A stretch of 64,000 nucleotides of DNA from a virus (IMGVR_UViG_3300044716_000973:1-64000), one strand, 5' to 3'; positions 21,746 to 30,401 are shown, counted from the first letter of the stretch. Notes: generated by a model not told the origin, from the letters alone. Program-made: numbers and translations.

Positions 21746-22651
21746 ATGTCTTTCGCTGATCTCAAGCGCTCGTCTGCTACCTCATTTGAAAAGCTCACCA
21801 AGGAGCTTCAGAAGCAGACCACTACCTTCGACCGTTCCGACGATGACAAGTATTGGAAGCCTACATTGGACAAGGCTGAAAATGGCTACGCTGTTATTCG
21901 TTTCCTTCCTGCACCGGGCGGTGAAGATCTTCCTTTTGTTCGTATCTGGGACCATGGCTTTAAAGGCCCAACCGGTCTTTGGTATATCGAGAAGTCGCTG
22001 ACGACTCTTGGTAAGCCAGATCCTGTTTCTGAGCACAACTCTGTTCTCTGGAATACTGGTCTGGAATCGGACAAGGAAAAGGCACGTGACCAGAAGCGTC
22101 GCCTGTCTTACATCTCAAACATCTACGTTGTTAGCGATCCTGGTAATCGTGACAACGAAGGTAAGGTCTTCCTGTACAAGTATGGCAAGAAGATCTTTGA
22201 CAAGTTGAACGACCTGATGAACCCTCAATTTCAGGACGAACAACCAGTAAATCCGTTCGATCTTTGGACGGGTGCTAACTTCAAGCTCAAGATTCGTAAG
22301 GTTGAGGGTTACCGCAACTACGATAAGTCTGAATTCGACTCTCCCGCACCACTGCTCGATGATGACGCTGAACTTGAAGCGGTATACAAGCAGGAGCATT
22401 CGCTCCAGGATCTTGTAGATCCAAAGCACTTTAAGTCTTATGATGAGCTAAAGACTCGTCTCAACAATGTTCTGGGTCTTAATGCCGCTCCGGCAAAGAT
22501 TCGTGGTGTTGAACTTGACGAGGAAGAGTACAAGGCTCCGGCCCCAGTCTTCCAGGCAGCTGCTGCTCCAGCCGCTCCTGTTGCTTCGGCAGGCGTCGAT
22601 GATGACGACGAGGATCTGGCTTTCTTCAAGCGACTTGCTGACGAAGATTGA
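21746..22651 (+). CDS. 32: Single-stranded DNA-binding protein gp32
   Basis: 301 aa, ATG 21746 behind AAGGAG. Recognisable gp32 core: WYIEKSLTTLGKPDPVSEHN, LWNTGLESDKEKARDQKRRL and SNIYVVSDPGNRDNEGKVFL. The C-terminus is a Pro/Ala linker and a very acidic tail (DDDDEDLAFFKRLADED) for protein contacts. It coats ssDNA in replication, repair and recombination. The protein contains no cysteine at all, so the zinc-binding site of T4 gp32 (three Cys, one His) is lost. A strong terminator follows. Confidence 0.95.
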   Translation: MSFADLKRSSATSFEKLTKELQKQTTTFDRSDDDKYWKPTLDKAENGYAVIRFLPAPGGEDLPFVRIWDHGFKGPTGLWYIEKSLTTLGKPDPVSEHNSVLWNTGLESDKEKARDQKRRLSYISNIYVVSDPGNRDNEGKVFLYKYGKKIFDKLNDLMNPQFQDEQPVNPFDLWTGANFKLKIRKVEGYRNYDKSEFDSPAPLLDDDAELEAVYKQEHSLQDLVDPKHFKSYDELKTRLNNVLGLNAAPAKIRGVELDEEEYKAPAPVFQAAAAPAAPVASAGVDDDDEDLAFFKRLADED

Positions 22652-22658
22652 TCGGTGG

Positions 22659-22690
22659 GAAAGGGGGCCTTCGGGTCCCCTTTCTTTTTA
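22659..22690 (+). terminator. Rho-independent terminator after gp32 (TTCG tetraloop)
   Basis: 11-bp stem from G22659 to C22669 pairing with 22674-22684, with one G-U pair, a TTCG loop, and a T-run to 22689. It ends the plus-strand block at the point of convergence with the minus-strand tail genes. Confidence 0.92.
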
Positions 22691-24316
22691 TGCCGCTTTC
22701 ATTGGTGTATTGGTTTCTTTATAACCAAATCGGCTAAGGTAGTATTGAACACTATTTCTATCAACCATGGTTGGTAAATTTTCAACTACTGATGAACCAG
22801 CCGCACTAATATTTGGTGGTGATACTACAGGAGGCGGTGTAGGTTTACTTGCATCGTCTTTTATTTTAGCAATTGCCGCAGTTTGCGTAGCAGCTTCATT
22901 TGATATCATTTGTGCAAAATTTGGTGCAGCAGTTGTTAAGCTTCGTGCCATGCCCGGACCAACAACTTTTCCACCAACAGTTCCGATAAACTCTGCTATA
23001 TTTGTAAAAGTATCATCAACTTTTCTTTTTGCAGTTCCTATTACATTCTCTACCATCGATTGCTGTTGACTACCTTCTCCTTGTTCTGGAGAAAGTCCTG
23101 GTCCTTTAAATTCAAAATGTCCGCCGTGACTACCCGCGTATTTTAGTTCGGCCCAACCATATTTGTGCCCATGTTTTTTTATCCATGCATTTGATTCTCC
23201 ATGGATATCCATTGCAATGCCAGATAAATGAAGGGAAGCTGCTGCTGGCTTATAACCCTTTTTTTTCATTTCTTCTTGATATGCACGGGTTCTTTTGCTG
23301 CTAGTAACGTCGCTAGGTTTTACTACACCATTCGAATCTATCATCATTTTATAAAAAGCTTCGGCGCCTTCTTTACTAAACACAACAGGTCGACCCTGCT
23401 GGTCATTACCGCCTGCTATTCCCCAACCTTCACCAGTATTTGGGTGATTGACTTTGATTATTTTGCTTGCTGGTTTTTGTTGTTTAGCAGCATTTGGATC
23501 TGGCTTTCCACCGGCCCATGTAGGTGCGTTGCGTTCCCACCAAGATCTGTCATCTTTTACAGTCAGTGTTTTCTGTGATTCTTTTGCCGGTGGTGTAGCC
23601 GGAGTTATTGGGGTGCGAGTGCCTGCTTCTGCTTGTTCACGTAAAGAAGGTGTTGGCTGTTCTGGAGCTGGTGGAACAGGTGTAGCATCTGTCTTTGGTG
23701 GAGGTGGAGAATATACTGGAGCAGCTTCTGCTTGTTCGCGCAACGGTGCACCAGGTTTTACAGGAGAACTGCTTTCTGAACTACTATCAGGAGTTTCTTC
23801 TGGAACATCGTCTGGGAAAAAACCATTAAAAAAATCTGTAATTTGTGTTACTGTATCAGAAATAAAAGTTGCGGTCTTTAGTGTAAAGTCTACCATTCCT
23901 GTAATGAAGTTCATTACTGGATCATATGCTAACAAACCAAGACCAAGAAGACCGAGCATGCCAAGGCCGCTGCCTGTTGACGGCGATTGAACTCTCTTGG
24001 CGTCCTTATTTTGTTCTAATTGATTTTGGCGTTCTATTCTGTCTTCTTGAGCATCTAACTTGCTATTTTGATACGCAATCTTTTGATTGTTAAGCTTTTG
24101 CTTAAAAAGATTGTCCATTATAGAAAGTTGATCTAAAGCGGCTATAAGCTTTTTAGAATTTAATTCTGGTTTTTTGTCAGGAACGGCGTTATCATTTGCA
24201 ACGGCTTTATTTGCGTTTTTAATATCACTTTCGTTCAATAGAACAGAACCAACAATACCAAAAGACTTGGCAGTATTGGTTGTATCAATAGCGGTAATAA
24301 GAACTTTTAATGCCAT
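22688..24316 (-). CDS. Tail-associated protein with M15-type peptidoglycan peptidase domain (542 aa)
   Basis: The N-terminal part is coiled-coil-like (about 55-110), followed by a hydrophobic patch GLGMLGLLGLGLLAY (117-131) and a Pro-rich linker (175-250). An M15/VanY-like peptidase domain at about 300-405 shows SLHLSGIAMDIHG (H363, D370) and HGGHFEF (H400), the usual zinc ligands. The C-terminal module (about 425-480, EFIGTVGGKVVGPGMARSL) is shared with the upstream gene product. It probably cuts stem-peptide links when the tail enters the cell. It overlaps the upstream gene by one base. A particle-free role in lysis cannot be excluded. Confidence 0.82.
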   Translation of the reverse strand: MALKVLITAIDTTNTAKSFGIVGSVLLNESDIKNANKAVANDNAVPDKKPELNSKKLIAALDQLSIMDNLFKQKLNNQKIAYQNSKLDAQEDRIERQNQLEQNKDAKRVQSPSTGSGLGMLGLLGLGLLAYDPVMNFITGMVDFTLKTATFISDTVTQITDFFNGFFPDDVPEETPDSSSESSSPVKPGAPLREQAEAAPVYSPPPPKTDATPVPPAPEQPTPSLREQAEAGTRTPITPATPPAKESQKTLTVKDDRSWWERNAPTWAGGKPDPNAAKQQKPASKIIKVNHPNTGEGWGIAGGNDQQGRPVVFSKEGAEAFYKMMIDSNGVVKPSDVTSSKRTRAYQEEMKKKGYKPAAASLHLSGIAMDIHGESNAWIKKHGHKYGWAELKYAGSHGGHFEFKGPGLSPEQGEGSQQQSMVENVIGTAKRKVDDTFTNIAEFIGTVGGKVVGPGMARSLTTAAPNFAQMISNEAATQTAAIAKIKDDASKPTPPPVVSPPNISAAGSSVVENLPTMVDRNSVQYYLSRFGYKETNTPMKAA

Positions 24317-26145
24317 TACGCAGCCAACTTATAATGAGCAAGATACTTTTCGATTCCATCACTACCAGGATAGTTTGGATTTATAACAGAGATAGATCCG
24401 GTTGGTGATGCTGACTTTAATGTTTGTGCAGCAGATGGTATGTTTGTAGCAGTAGACGCGGTTTTCTTTTCACCCATTGCAATTTGGTTTTGAATCTTAT
24501 TTGATTCTTCTGAAATAAGTTTTGCAAAATCTGGTCCGGTTGTAGTAAGATTTCTCGAAACACCAGGACCCACAATCTTGCCACCAATATGTCCAATAAA
24601 GTCAGCAATTGTTGTTAGCACTTTATCAGCGCCGGTTGCAATGTCTTCCATTTGAAACCCGCCTGAAGAAGAAGCTGGACCGGCTCCAGGCGCATAGTAT
24701 CCTTCTTGCTTAGCAATGGATTCCATCAATTTTGTTTTTTCACCCTGATTTAAATCAGTATATTTCTTATTAGGATCTATGCCAGCCGTTCCAATAACTT
24801 TTGATGCGTGCGTAGGATCTTCTGCCCACTGTCCTAGTGTTTGCCCAATTGGTCCACTTGAATATTTGTCACGACTTAATTGAGCATCCAAAGCAGCAAA
24901 TCCCGCGGCAGCCGTAGGAAACACTGCAACAGGAGGACCGTTTGTAGACGGAGAAGATCCTACTGCGCCTAGAGATATTGCAAGCGGACCATACATTATA
25001 TTCCCAGGATTGTTTGTACGCGCGGCTATAGTTCCTCCACGGCGTTCTGTAGTTCCATCAGAATATGTTACCGTGGTATATCCTCGACCGCCGTCAACTA
25101 CACCGGTGATAGTCTTGTCTTGAGATGTAGTGTTTGGTTGTGTTGCTGACGGAGCAGTACCATCAACTTTTTCTCCACCTTTTAATTCTTTAGCCATTGC
25201 ATCTGGCGTATATGCACTAGGATCTGCTTCTATTCTTTTTCTGGCTGCCTCAGAAGTACCACCTCTGTTATTAGGTCCATATGCCTCTAAAATATCTTTA
25301 TATTTTGAAGGTAGATTAGCTGCCTTATATGTTTTGCCATCTGGAAGAATATATCCTTCAGTCATACCCTGTTCATTAAGAACGGCTTTCATGCCGTATT
25401 GTTCTAAACCTTTGCGTGATTTATCTGCGTCATTATACGTATCTTTCATGAATTTGTCCATTCCCCATAATATAAGGAGCGAACTTCCTAAAGCGGCTAA
25501 CGCTGGTCCGGCCGCAATAGCATTAACTAAACCTACCAGACTTCTAATATTTTTTAAGAAAGAGAGACCACGTAACCATTTCCAAGCAGTAGAAAATGCT
25601 TTAATGGCTGCTTTAAAACCTTTGAATAATGCACTTAATCCGAGTTTAGCAAAGTTAGTAGCAAATCCTCCTAACACGCCTAGAAGAGTCGAAAGGATTC
25701 CTCCTTTTGATTGTTTTTCATTATCATTTGCTGCGCCGTATCTTTTTCCAAGATCATTGAATATACTATTCTGTTCGATCTTAGCTTCTCTTGCGGCAAG
25801 GGCATTTTCTTCGTAGACTTTTCTATCAAAGTCAATTTGCTTTTTCAGTGTTCCATTAATTGAAACCAGATACTTAACAACGTCTGACAGAAGCTTTTCA
25901 GTATTATCTGACTTTGCTTTGTACGAGCTTTTGGCGTTTGCTGCTGGTAAAGATCCACTGCCAGCAATACGCTGTTGGCCAGCACTTGCAGCCATTCCAA
26001 AGCTGGCATAGATTATATTTGAAGTTTGCTTTTTTGTTGACTGGTCTTTTGAAGAGAGTATAGTAGAGACTCCAGCCGCGATACCGCTAACTGCTTTTTC
26101 TCCGCCTGAAATAACACCTTTTACAGCGTCTAACAATCCCGCCAT
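24316..26145 (-). CDS. Large tail protein, tape-measure-like, with glycan-cleaving-type domain (609 aa)
   Basis: It lies directly after the gp26/gp51 pair, where tailed phages place the tape measure gene. Hydrophobic helical stretches at about 149-230 (GILSTLLGVLGGFATNFAKL and SLVGLVNAIAAGPALAALGS) are typical of tape measures. A domain at about 375-485 begins RTNNPGNIMYGPLA and contains FPTAAAGFAALDAQL, a pattern of phage transglycosylase-like virion proteins. The C-terminal module (512-553, DFIGHIGGKIVGPGVSRNL) is shared with the 542-aa protein. T4 gp29 is of similar length (590 aa). Assignment as gp29 equivalent is inference. Confidence 0.68.
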   Translation of the reverse strand: MAGLLDAVKGVISGGEKAVSGIAAGVSTILSSKDQSTKKQTSNIIYASFGMAASAGQQRIAGSGSLPAANAKSSYKAKSDNTEKLLSDVVKYLVSINGTLKKQIDFDRKVYEENALAAREAKIEQNSIFNDLGKRYGAANDNEKQSKGGILSTLLGVLGGFATNFAKLGLSALFKGFKAAIKAFSTAWKWLRGLSFLKNIRSLVGLVNAIAAGPALAALGSSLLILWGMDKFMKDTYNDADKSRKGLEQYGMKAVLNEQGMTEGYILPDGKTYKAANLPSKYKDILEAYGPNNRGGTSEAARKRIEADPSAYTPDAMAKELKGGEKVDGTAPSATQPNTTSQDKTITGVVDGGRGYTTVTYSDGTTERRGGTIAARTNNPGNIMYGPLAISLGAVGSSPSTNGPPVAVFPTAAAGFAALDAQLSRDKYSSGPIGQTLGQWAEDPTHASKVIGTAGIDPNKKYTDLNQGEKTKLMESIAKQEGYYAPGAGPASSSGGFQMEDIATGADKVLTTIADFIGHIGGKIVGPGVSRNLTTTGPDFAKLISEESNKIQNQIAMGEKKTASTATNIPSAAQTLKSASPTGSISVINPNYPGSDGIEKYLAHYKLAA

Positions 26146-26327
26146 TATTTCTTTCTACTCTCTATTTCTTGTTTCTGCTTTTCTAAAAATTCCATTAACA
26201 TATCAACATATAGATCTCTTTCATATGGAATTAAGCTTTCAATCTCTGTAATAGAATATTTGTGATGCTGAGCCAAAGAGAATACCATTGAATAGTATCT
26301 TGCTAAGTCTGTATGACTCAGCCCCAC
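26145..26327 (-). CDS. 51: gp51-like small tail/hub assembly protein (60 aa)
   Basis: Starts with GTG at 26327 inside the end of the gp26 gene. The sequence HTDLARYYSMVFSLAQHHKY then SITEIESLIPYERDLYVDML resembles the small T4 hub assembly protein that follows gp26. In the -1 frame relative to gp26 it is open through the T-run at 26336-26330, so it may be made mainly as the C-terminal extension of a gp26 frameshift product, like tail assembly chaperones of other phages. Confidence 0.7.
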   Translation of the reverse strand: MGLSHTDLARYYSMVFSLAQHHKYSITEIESLIPYERDLYVDMLMEFLEKQKQEIESRKK

Positions 26328-27025
26328 ATAAAAAAATCTTTGAGATTTGTTAACTCAATTTCCCTATCATTACCAAGAGAATTTTTGTACTTAATAGTAT
26401 GTTGAAGCTTTGGAATACTTTCAAAGAAACCTCTGATCTTTTCAAATGTCGAAACGTCTAAGTTATCTAAAAACTCAGAGATTTCTTTTTCAGAATAATC
26501 AGTTGCTGGATACACACTATCTGCGTCGTAAATAACATCAATACAATTTACAATAAAGAACGTCATGAGTTCTACTTCACTATTGATATCACCCATCTTA
26601 TCTGTAATATCAGCAGTAGGATATCTCATCATCATTCCTACATCATCTGTAATTTCAATCTTTGAATTTGCTTGCTCTGGTATATTTACTTCGATTTCAT
26701 CCAGATTGAGTTCAAAGTCATAAATCTTTTCATCTTCTGTATCTTTATATGATAGCTTAATGATGTTATTTACAGACTTGGCTCTGAGTTTTAAGAACAA
26801 ATATTCTAGATCGAAAATAGCTAGAGTGTCAATGTTCACTTCACTCTGAATACAGTTTCCAAGGATTTGTTTAATTGCTCTAATAATTTCTGCATCATTT
26901 CCACTCTGTTGAGCAATAAGCAGGATTTTTTCTTCTTTCACTAGGAACGGCCGAAATACAATTTTCTGCTGCGAAGATGGAATCACAACATCAAAAAGCG
27001 GCTGATCAATTTTTGGCAAAGTCAT
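26318..27025 (-). CDS. 26: Baseplate hub/tail assembly protein gp26
   Basis: 235 aa, close to T4 gp26 (208 aa). The pattern IDQPLFDVVIPSSQQKIVFR then PFLVKEEKILLIAQQSGNDA and AIKQILGNCIQ is the T4 baseplate protein (gp26) family. T4 gp26 is needed for hub assembly; the gene pair 26/51 is placed like the G/GT tail assembly chaperones of siphophages. The end DFFMWG overlaps the gp51-like start by 10 bases and contains the slippery T-run. Confidence 0.85.
   Translation of the reverse strand: MTLPKIDQPLFDVVIPSSQQKIVFRPFLVKEEKILLIAQQSGNDAEIIRAIKQILGNCIQSEVNIDTLAIFDLEYLFLKLRAKSVNNIIKLSYKDTEDEKIYDFELNLDEIEVNIPEQANSKIEITDDVGMMMRYPTADITDKMGDINSEVELMTFFIVNCIDVIYDADSVYPATDYSEKEISEFLDNLDVSTFEKIRGFFESIPKLQHTIKYKNSLGNDREIELTNLKDFFMWG
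26330..26336 (-). promoter_or_regulatory. Probable -1 ribosomal frameshift site (T TTT TTT)
   Basis: Near the end of gp26 the minus strand reads GAT TTT TTT ATG TGG GGC TGA. Seven consecutive T form a slippery heptamer in the correct phase. A -1 slip continues as TAT GTG GGG CTG AGT into the gp51-like frame, giving a fusion of about 293 aa. Confidence 0.6.
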
Positions 27026-27040
27026 TTTATAAAGTCTCCA

Positions 27041-28066
27041 TTAAGGTGCAGGCGGACCGATTCTGGTCCCACTAAGATTTTTCGTGGTATTTGTTCCTAC
27101 CGAGTCATTTCCACTTATAGGTTTCGGCGGATTATTATTTGTAGCGTTTGGCGAAGAAGCACCGACAGAACTTTGTGGATTTTTCCCAGGACGTCGGCTA
27201 TAATCTTTCTTGCTTTTCTTTTTGTTTTCTTTTTCGGCTGCTGCAGCTTTTGCATCGGCCGCAACTTGCGCATCGACTGCTTCTTCGAGCTTTCCGTTCA
27301 AAGCACGAGGCGTAAGTGTTTGCATATTAGTAAATGCAAATGTTACGGTCAGTTTCTGTACTTCGTTTTCCTGTGCATATGCCAAATTTTGAGATTGAAT
27401 ATTCATAGGAAAAACATCATAAAGAATATATTCTGTTACAGTATATAGTTCTCTATCATATACGTGTATTCTAACAAGAGGACATGTATATTCATCTTTG
27501 TAACCAACTTCATAACCAAGGTAATCATTTAATCCAGGACGTGCATTGAGTTCTAACCCATCTCGTTCGGTAAAGAACATTTGACTGTTGCCTTTGGTTT
27601 CATAAAATACAATTGTATTCATCCACTGATAAAAGAATTCAATTAGTTCAGATCTTTTATCAACCAACCAAGTAAGAGTCAAATCATTAAATTGCATTCC
27701 ATATGGCACTTTTTCTACAGGACCATAACCGTATCTTCTAACATTTTCTTCTTCTAAAACTTGTACAGTTGGTAACACTGCTGATTCACAACGAAGAATT
27801 AATTTATCTGAATTATTTTTTACAAATTCTGTGAGTGGAACGTTTGCTTCAAATCCAAGTCTAAACGGAGCAAATGTTACCAAATAACTGTGTGTTGGTA
27901 ACATGTCATTTTTATTAATTTCAGCTTTAAAACTGTTAATATCAAATCTTCGCGTTTTTCTGGCAGTAACAATGATCTCATCATACGATTCTGTAATAGT
28001 AAACGGATCAGTTCTTAATGGCGCCGGTGGCGTTTTTGCTTCTTCATTTGATGGTGCTTCAGACAT
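27041..28066 (-). CDS. 54: Tail-tube-like baseplate protein, gp54-like (341 aa)
   Basis: Residues 55-265 look like a tail tube fold: YLVTFAPFRLGFEANVPLTE, then LILRCESAVLPTVQVLEEEN, YGYGPVEKVPYGMQFNDLTL and, at the end, VQKLTVTFAFTNMQ. The C-terminus is a Pro/Asn/Lys-rich low-complexity tail. T4 gp54 initiates tube polymerisation on gp48 and has this kind of fold and length (320 aa), so gp54 is the best match. An extra tube paralogue is possible. It starts 1 base inside the end of the gp2-like gene. Confidence 0.62.
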   Translation of the reverse strand: MSEAPSNEEAKTPPAPLRTDPFTITESYDEIIVTARKTRRFDINSFKAEINKNDMLPTHSYLVTFAPFRLGFEANVPLTEFVKNNSDKLILRCESAVLPTVQVLEEENVRRYGYGPVEKVPYGMQFNDLTLTWLVDKRSELIEFFYQWMNTIVFYETKGNSQMFFTERDGLELNARPGLNDYLGYEVGYKDEYTCPLVRIHVYDRELYTVTEYILYDVFPMNIQSQNLAYAQENEVQKLTVTFAFTNMQTLTPRALNGKLEEAVDAQVAADAKAAAAEKENKKKSKKDYSRRPGKNPQSSVGASSPNATNNNPPKPISGNDSVGTNTTKNLSGTRIGPPAP

Positions 28067-28665
28067 TACTTTCTAATCCCTAGCATTCTCTTCGAATCGT
28101 TCCATACCTGAGTCTTTGACTGCTTGGTAAAACGTTCGGTTGGTAAAAAGAGAGCAATGTCCCATTCAGAAGGGTACACATACATAAAGCGAGAACGTAC
28201 ATGCTCGTTAAGATAATGCTTCACACAAGGAGAGAAGAATCTCATCTTTGCAATACTTGTAAGAAGCTGATAGTTAAGTTTGATTTTTGTTGACTCGTCA
28301 TAGCGAGTGTTGTTGGCATAGTCATATAGACCATCCATTAACTTGGCTCTAAGTTGTGGTGGAAGATAGTGAAGGTTAAGACCATAGAATCCACCAGGTA
28401 CTTTACGAAATGGAAAGACCAGAGGGAATCTATCGTAGTAAGGAAGTTCATCCTTCCACTTTGGATCGTAGTTGAACATGTACATCGAACCAACGATTGG
28501 TGAAGTTGTTAGACGCGCCGAGTCACCTCTCATCAGTGTACGTTCATTTACATTACGCATTGCACCGGCTGTTTCACGAAACCAATCACGTGCACCTTGA
28601 GTACGCGCTGGAATCTGTCCAGAACGAACACCTTGTGTAATGATTGTATCAAATATAGTTGCCAC
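28066..28665 (-). CDS. 2: gp2-like DNA-end protector or head completion protein (199 aa)
   Basis: The sequence SGQIPARTQGARDWFRETAG leads into GSMYMFNYDPKWKDELPYYD then GGFYGLNLHYLPPQLRAKLM, and near the end EWDIALFLPTERF. I recall this strongly conserved block from T4-superfamily phages. Its position immediately before gene 4 matches the T4 order 2-4-53, which supports gp2, the protein that protects packaged DNA ends. It is shorter than T4 gp2 (274 aa), so the assignment is moderate. Confidence 0.55.
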   Translation of the reverse strand: MATIFDTIITQGVRSGQIPARTQGARDWFRETAGAMRNVNERTLMRGDSARLTTSPIVGSMYMFNYDPKWKDELPYYDRFPLVFPFRKVPGGFYGLNLHYLPPQLRAKLMDGLYDYANNTRYDESTKIKLNYQLLTSIAKMRFFSPCVKHYLNEHVRSRFMYVYPSEWDIALFLPTERFTKQSKTQVWNDSKRMLGIRK

Positions 28666-29105
28666 TAGAATTTTAGTCCCAAATGATCTTCTGTTAATAT
28701 TTCGAAATCCCAGCCACGATCTTTACAGAACGATGTAGCTGCTTTCCACTTGGCTTCATTTACGCCCCACGTCATCACTTCATTAATGTAACGTTTGTTT
28801 GGCTTATTTATTACAGCTGGCGGCCGTGTCTGTGCTTTCGGTTTAATCTCAATCAGTGCAGACTTTGTCTTGCCATCAGGCATCTTCTTCTTGATATAGA
28901 AGTCGACAAAGTAACGATGCATCCGATTATCAATCGGAGAACGATACGGAATCACATGTTCTTCACTGGACCATTCGACAATACTCGGATCTTTGTCTAA
29001 TCGAGACATGTAAACGAGCTCCCACCTTGAACGATACACTATGTTCGTGGGATCACCTCTGTATTTCGAAGGATTCAATGGTTTGAAAAAACCTTTATAA
29101 GCCAT
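28665..29105 (-). CDS. 4: Head completion protein gp4
   Basis: 146 aa from ATG 29105; an upstream frame extension to 29150 is not favoured because MAYKGFFKPLNPSKYRGDPT is the family N-terminus. The WELVYMSRLDKDPSIVEWSS and DFYIKKKMPDGKTKSALIEI-K segments show a nuclease-like (PD-(D/E)XK) arrangement of E, D and E-x-K. In T4, gp4 acts after packaging to complete the head so tails can join. The start codon is only 6 bases from a palindromic late-promoter box. Confidence 0.9.
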   Translation of the reverse strand: MAYKGFFKPLNPSKYRGDPTNIVYRSRWELVYMSRLDKDPSIVEWSSEEHVIPYRSPIDNRMHRYFVDFYIKKKMPDGKTKSALIEIKPKAQTRPPAVINKPNKRYINEVMTWGVNEAKWKAATSFCKDRGWDFEILTEDHLGLKF

Positions 29106-29110
29106 AGTTC

Positions 29111-29122
29111 TATTTATAAATA
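29111..29122. promoter_or_regulatory. Palindromic divergent late promoter (TATTTATAAATA)
   Basis: The 12-base palindrome contains TATAAATA on the plus strand (29115-29122) and again on the minus strand (29118-29111). It lies exactly between the divergent gp4 and gp48 genes. T4 late transcription recognises this box, so one site could start both tail blocks. Confidence 0.78.
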
Positions 29123-29150
29123 AAGAAAGAACTTTCAAAGAAGAGAACAC

Positions 29151-30401
29151 ATGGCTATTATCAAGCTTAATAACGACGGATTGAGAAAAAGTAAAGGCAT
29201 TGCAAGCCGACTTATTGACAACGTCGTAAATAAAGTAGAACGAAAGCTCGAAAACGCAGTTGAAGATGCTTTTGGAAAAGCACTAAAGAAGATTGGACTG
29301 TCTGACAATATTGCGGGACAGCTTTCTGCTCGCTTTGGTGATGCGTTCTCTGTAGGTCAAGCTGATAGATTCTTTGGTACATCGACTTCTGAACAGAATA
29401 GAGTTTCTTCAAAGGATTGCGTAGATAATATATTAAATCGCCAAGCAGAAACTGTCGTAGATGCTCAACAGTCAATTACTAGCAAAGTTCAGTCAGATCC
29501 AGGATTGCTTCAATTCCCGCCTGACGTTGGCCCGTATTACATGCTTATGAAGTTTACAGAGTATGCTCGACCAAGCCCACAATCAGTAGCTACTCGCAAA
29601 GGCCTTAAAAACTTTATTCTTCCAGTTCCAAGAGAACTCAAAGAGCAATTTTCAAATAACATCGATCCAAAGGGTGTAGGTGTTGTAACCGGCGGCCTTG
29701 CAGATATTGGTACAGACGTTCTTCGAAGCGGAGGAAAAGATGGCGCTGGTGCTGAAGCTGGTAACCAATTAAAAGCAATTGCATATGCGGCTGCAGTTCA
29801 AACAATAGGAGACTTTGGAGATAGTCTTGCTCAATTTGGTGGCGCAGTTCCAAACCCGCATCTTCAAGCAATTTTTGGTGGTGTTCAAATGAGAACACAC
29901 AGTTTTCAGTGGACATTTTCTCCAAGAAATGCGATTGAAAGCAGACAACTTCAACAAATCATATATGAACTTAAGAAATATTCATTGCCAGCATTTAGTA
30001 ATCTCGGTACGGCATCTCTTCAATATCCACCATTAGTTGATATTGAATTGTATCCATGGAAAAAACTTGGTGAAGATTTAATTATTTTTAAGCCATGTTT
30101 AATCCAAAGTATTTCTGTAAACTACTCTCCACAAGGACTGCCATCATTTTTTAAGGGCACCAAACAACCAACATTCATTCAAATTTCAATTGACTTTATG
30201 GAAACTGAAATTCAGACTGCATATGATTATAGCACAAAGAAAGATGATAGATCTGATACTGCATCTGAAATATACAAGGAAGTAGCTGGATTTGCAACAA
30301 AAGAATTTCCAGAAATTTCTAATGTCGCAAGTAAAGCCGGTGGTTATATTAGTGGATTAGTGGATACCGCCGCGGCTGCTGCAGAAAAGGCTAATCGATA
30401 A
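29151..30401 (+). CDS. 48: Baseplate tail-tube cap gp48
   Basis: 416 aa. N-terminus MAIIKLNNDGLRKSKG. Core features are FPPDVGPYYMLMKFTEYARP, GVQMRTHSFQWTFSPRNAIE and SINVNYSP-like SISVNYSPQGLPSFFKGTKQ, with a final TFIQISIDFMETEI. This corresponds to the gp48 family that caps the baseplate hub and nucleates the tube. It has the divergent late promoter and AAGAGA before ATG. It overlaps the gp53 start by one base. Confidence 0.82.
   Translation: MAIIKLNNDGLRKSKGIASRLIDNVVNKVERKLENAVEDAFGKALKKIGLSDNIAGQLSARFGDAFSVGQADRFFGTSTSEQNRVSSKDCVDNILNRQAETVVDAQQSITSKVQSDPGLLQFPPDVGPYYMLMKFTEYARPSPQSVATRKGLKNFILPVPRELKEQFSNNIDPKGVGVVTGGLADIGTDVLRSGGKDGAGAEAGNQLKAIAYAAAVQTIGDFGDSLAQFGGAVPNPHLQAIFGGVQMRTHSFQWTFSPRNAIESRQLQQIIYELKKYSLPAFSNLGTASLQYPPLVDIELYPWKKLGEDLIIFKPCLIQSISVNYSPQGLPSFFKGTKQPTFIQISIDFMETEIQTAYDYSTKKDDRSDTASEIYKEVAGFATKEFPEISNVASKAGGYISGLVDTAAAAAEKANR

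Noticed and set aside
25130-25816. Plus-strand open frame of 228 codons inside the 609-aa tail gene
   Set aside because: It lies wholly opposite a gene with recognised domains and operon overlaps, and has no ribosome-binding site or family resemblance.
29106-29150. Upstream extension of gp4 (starting at 29150)
   Set aside because: The family N-terminus begins at 29105 and the extension would read through the late promoter palindrome.
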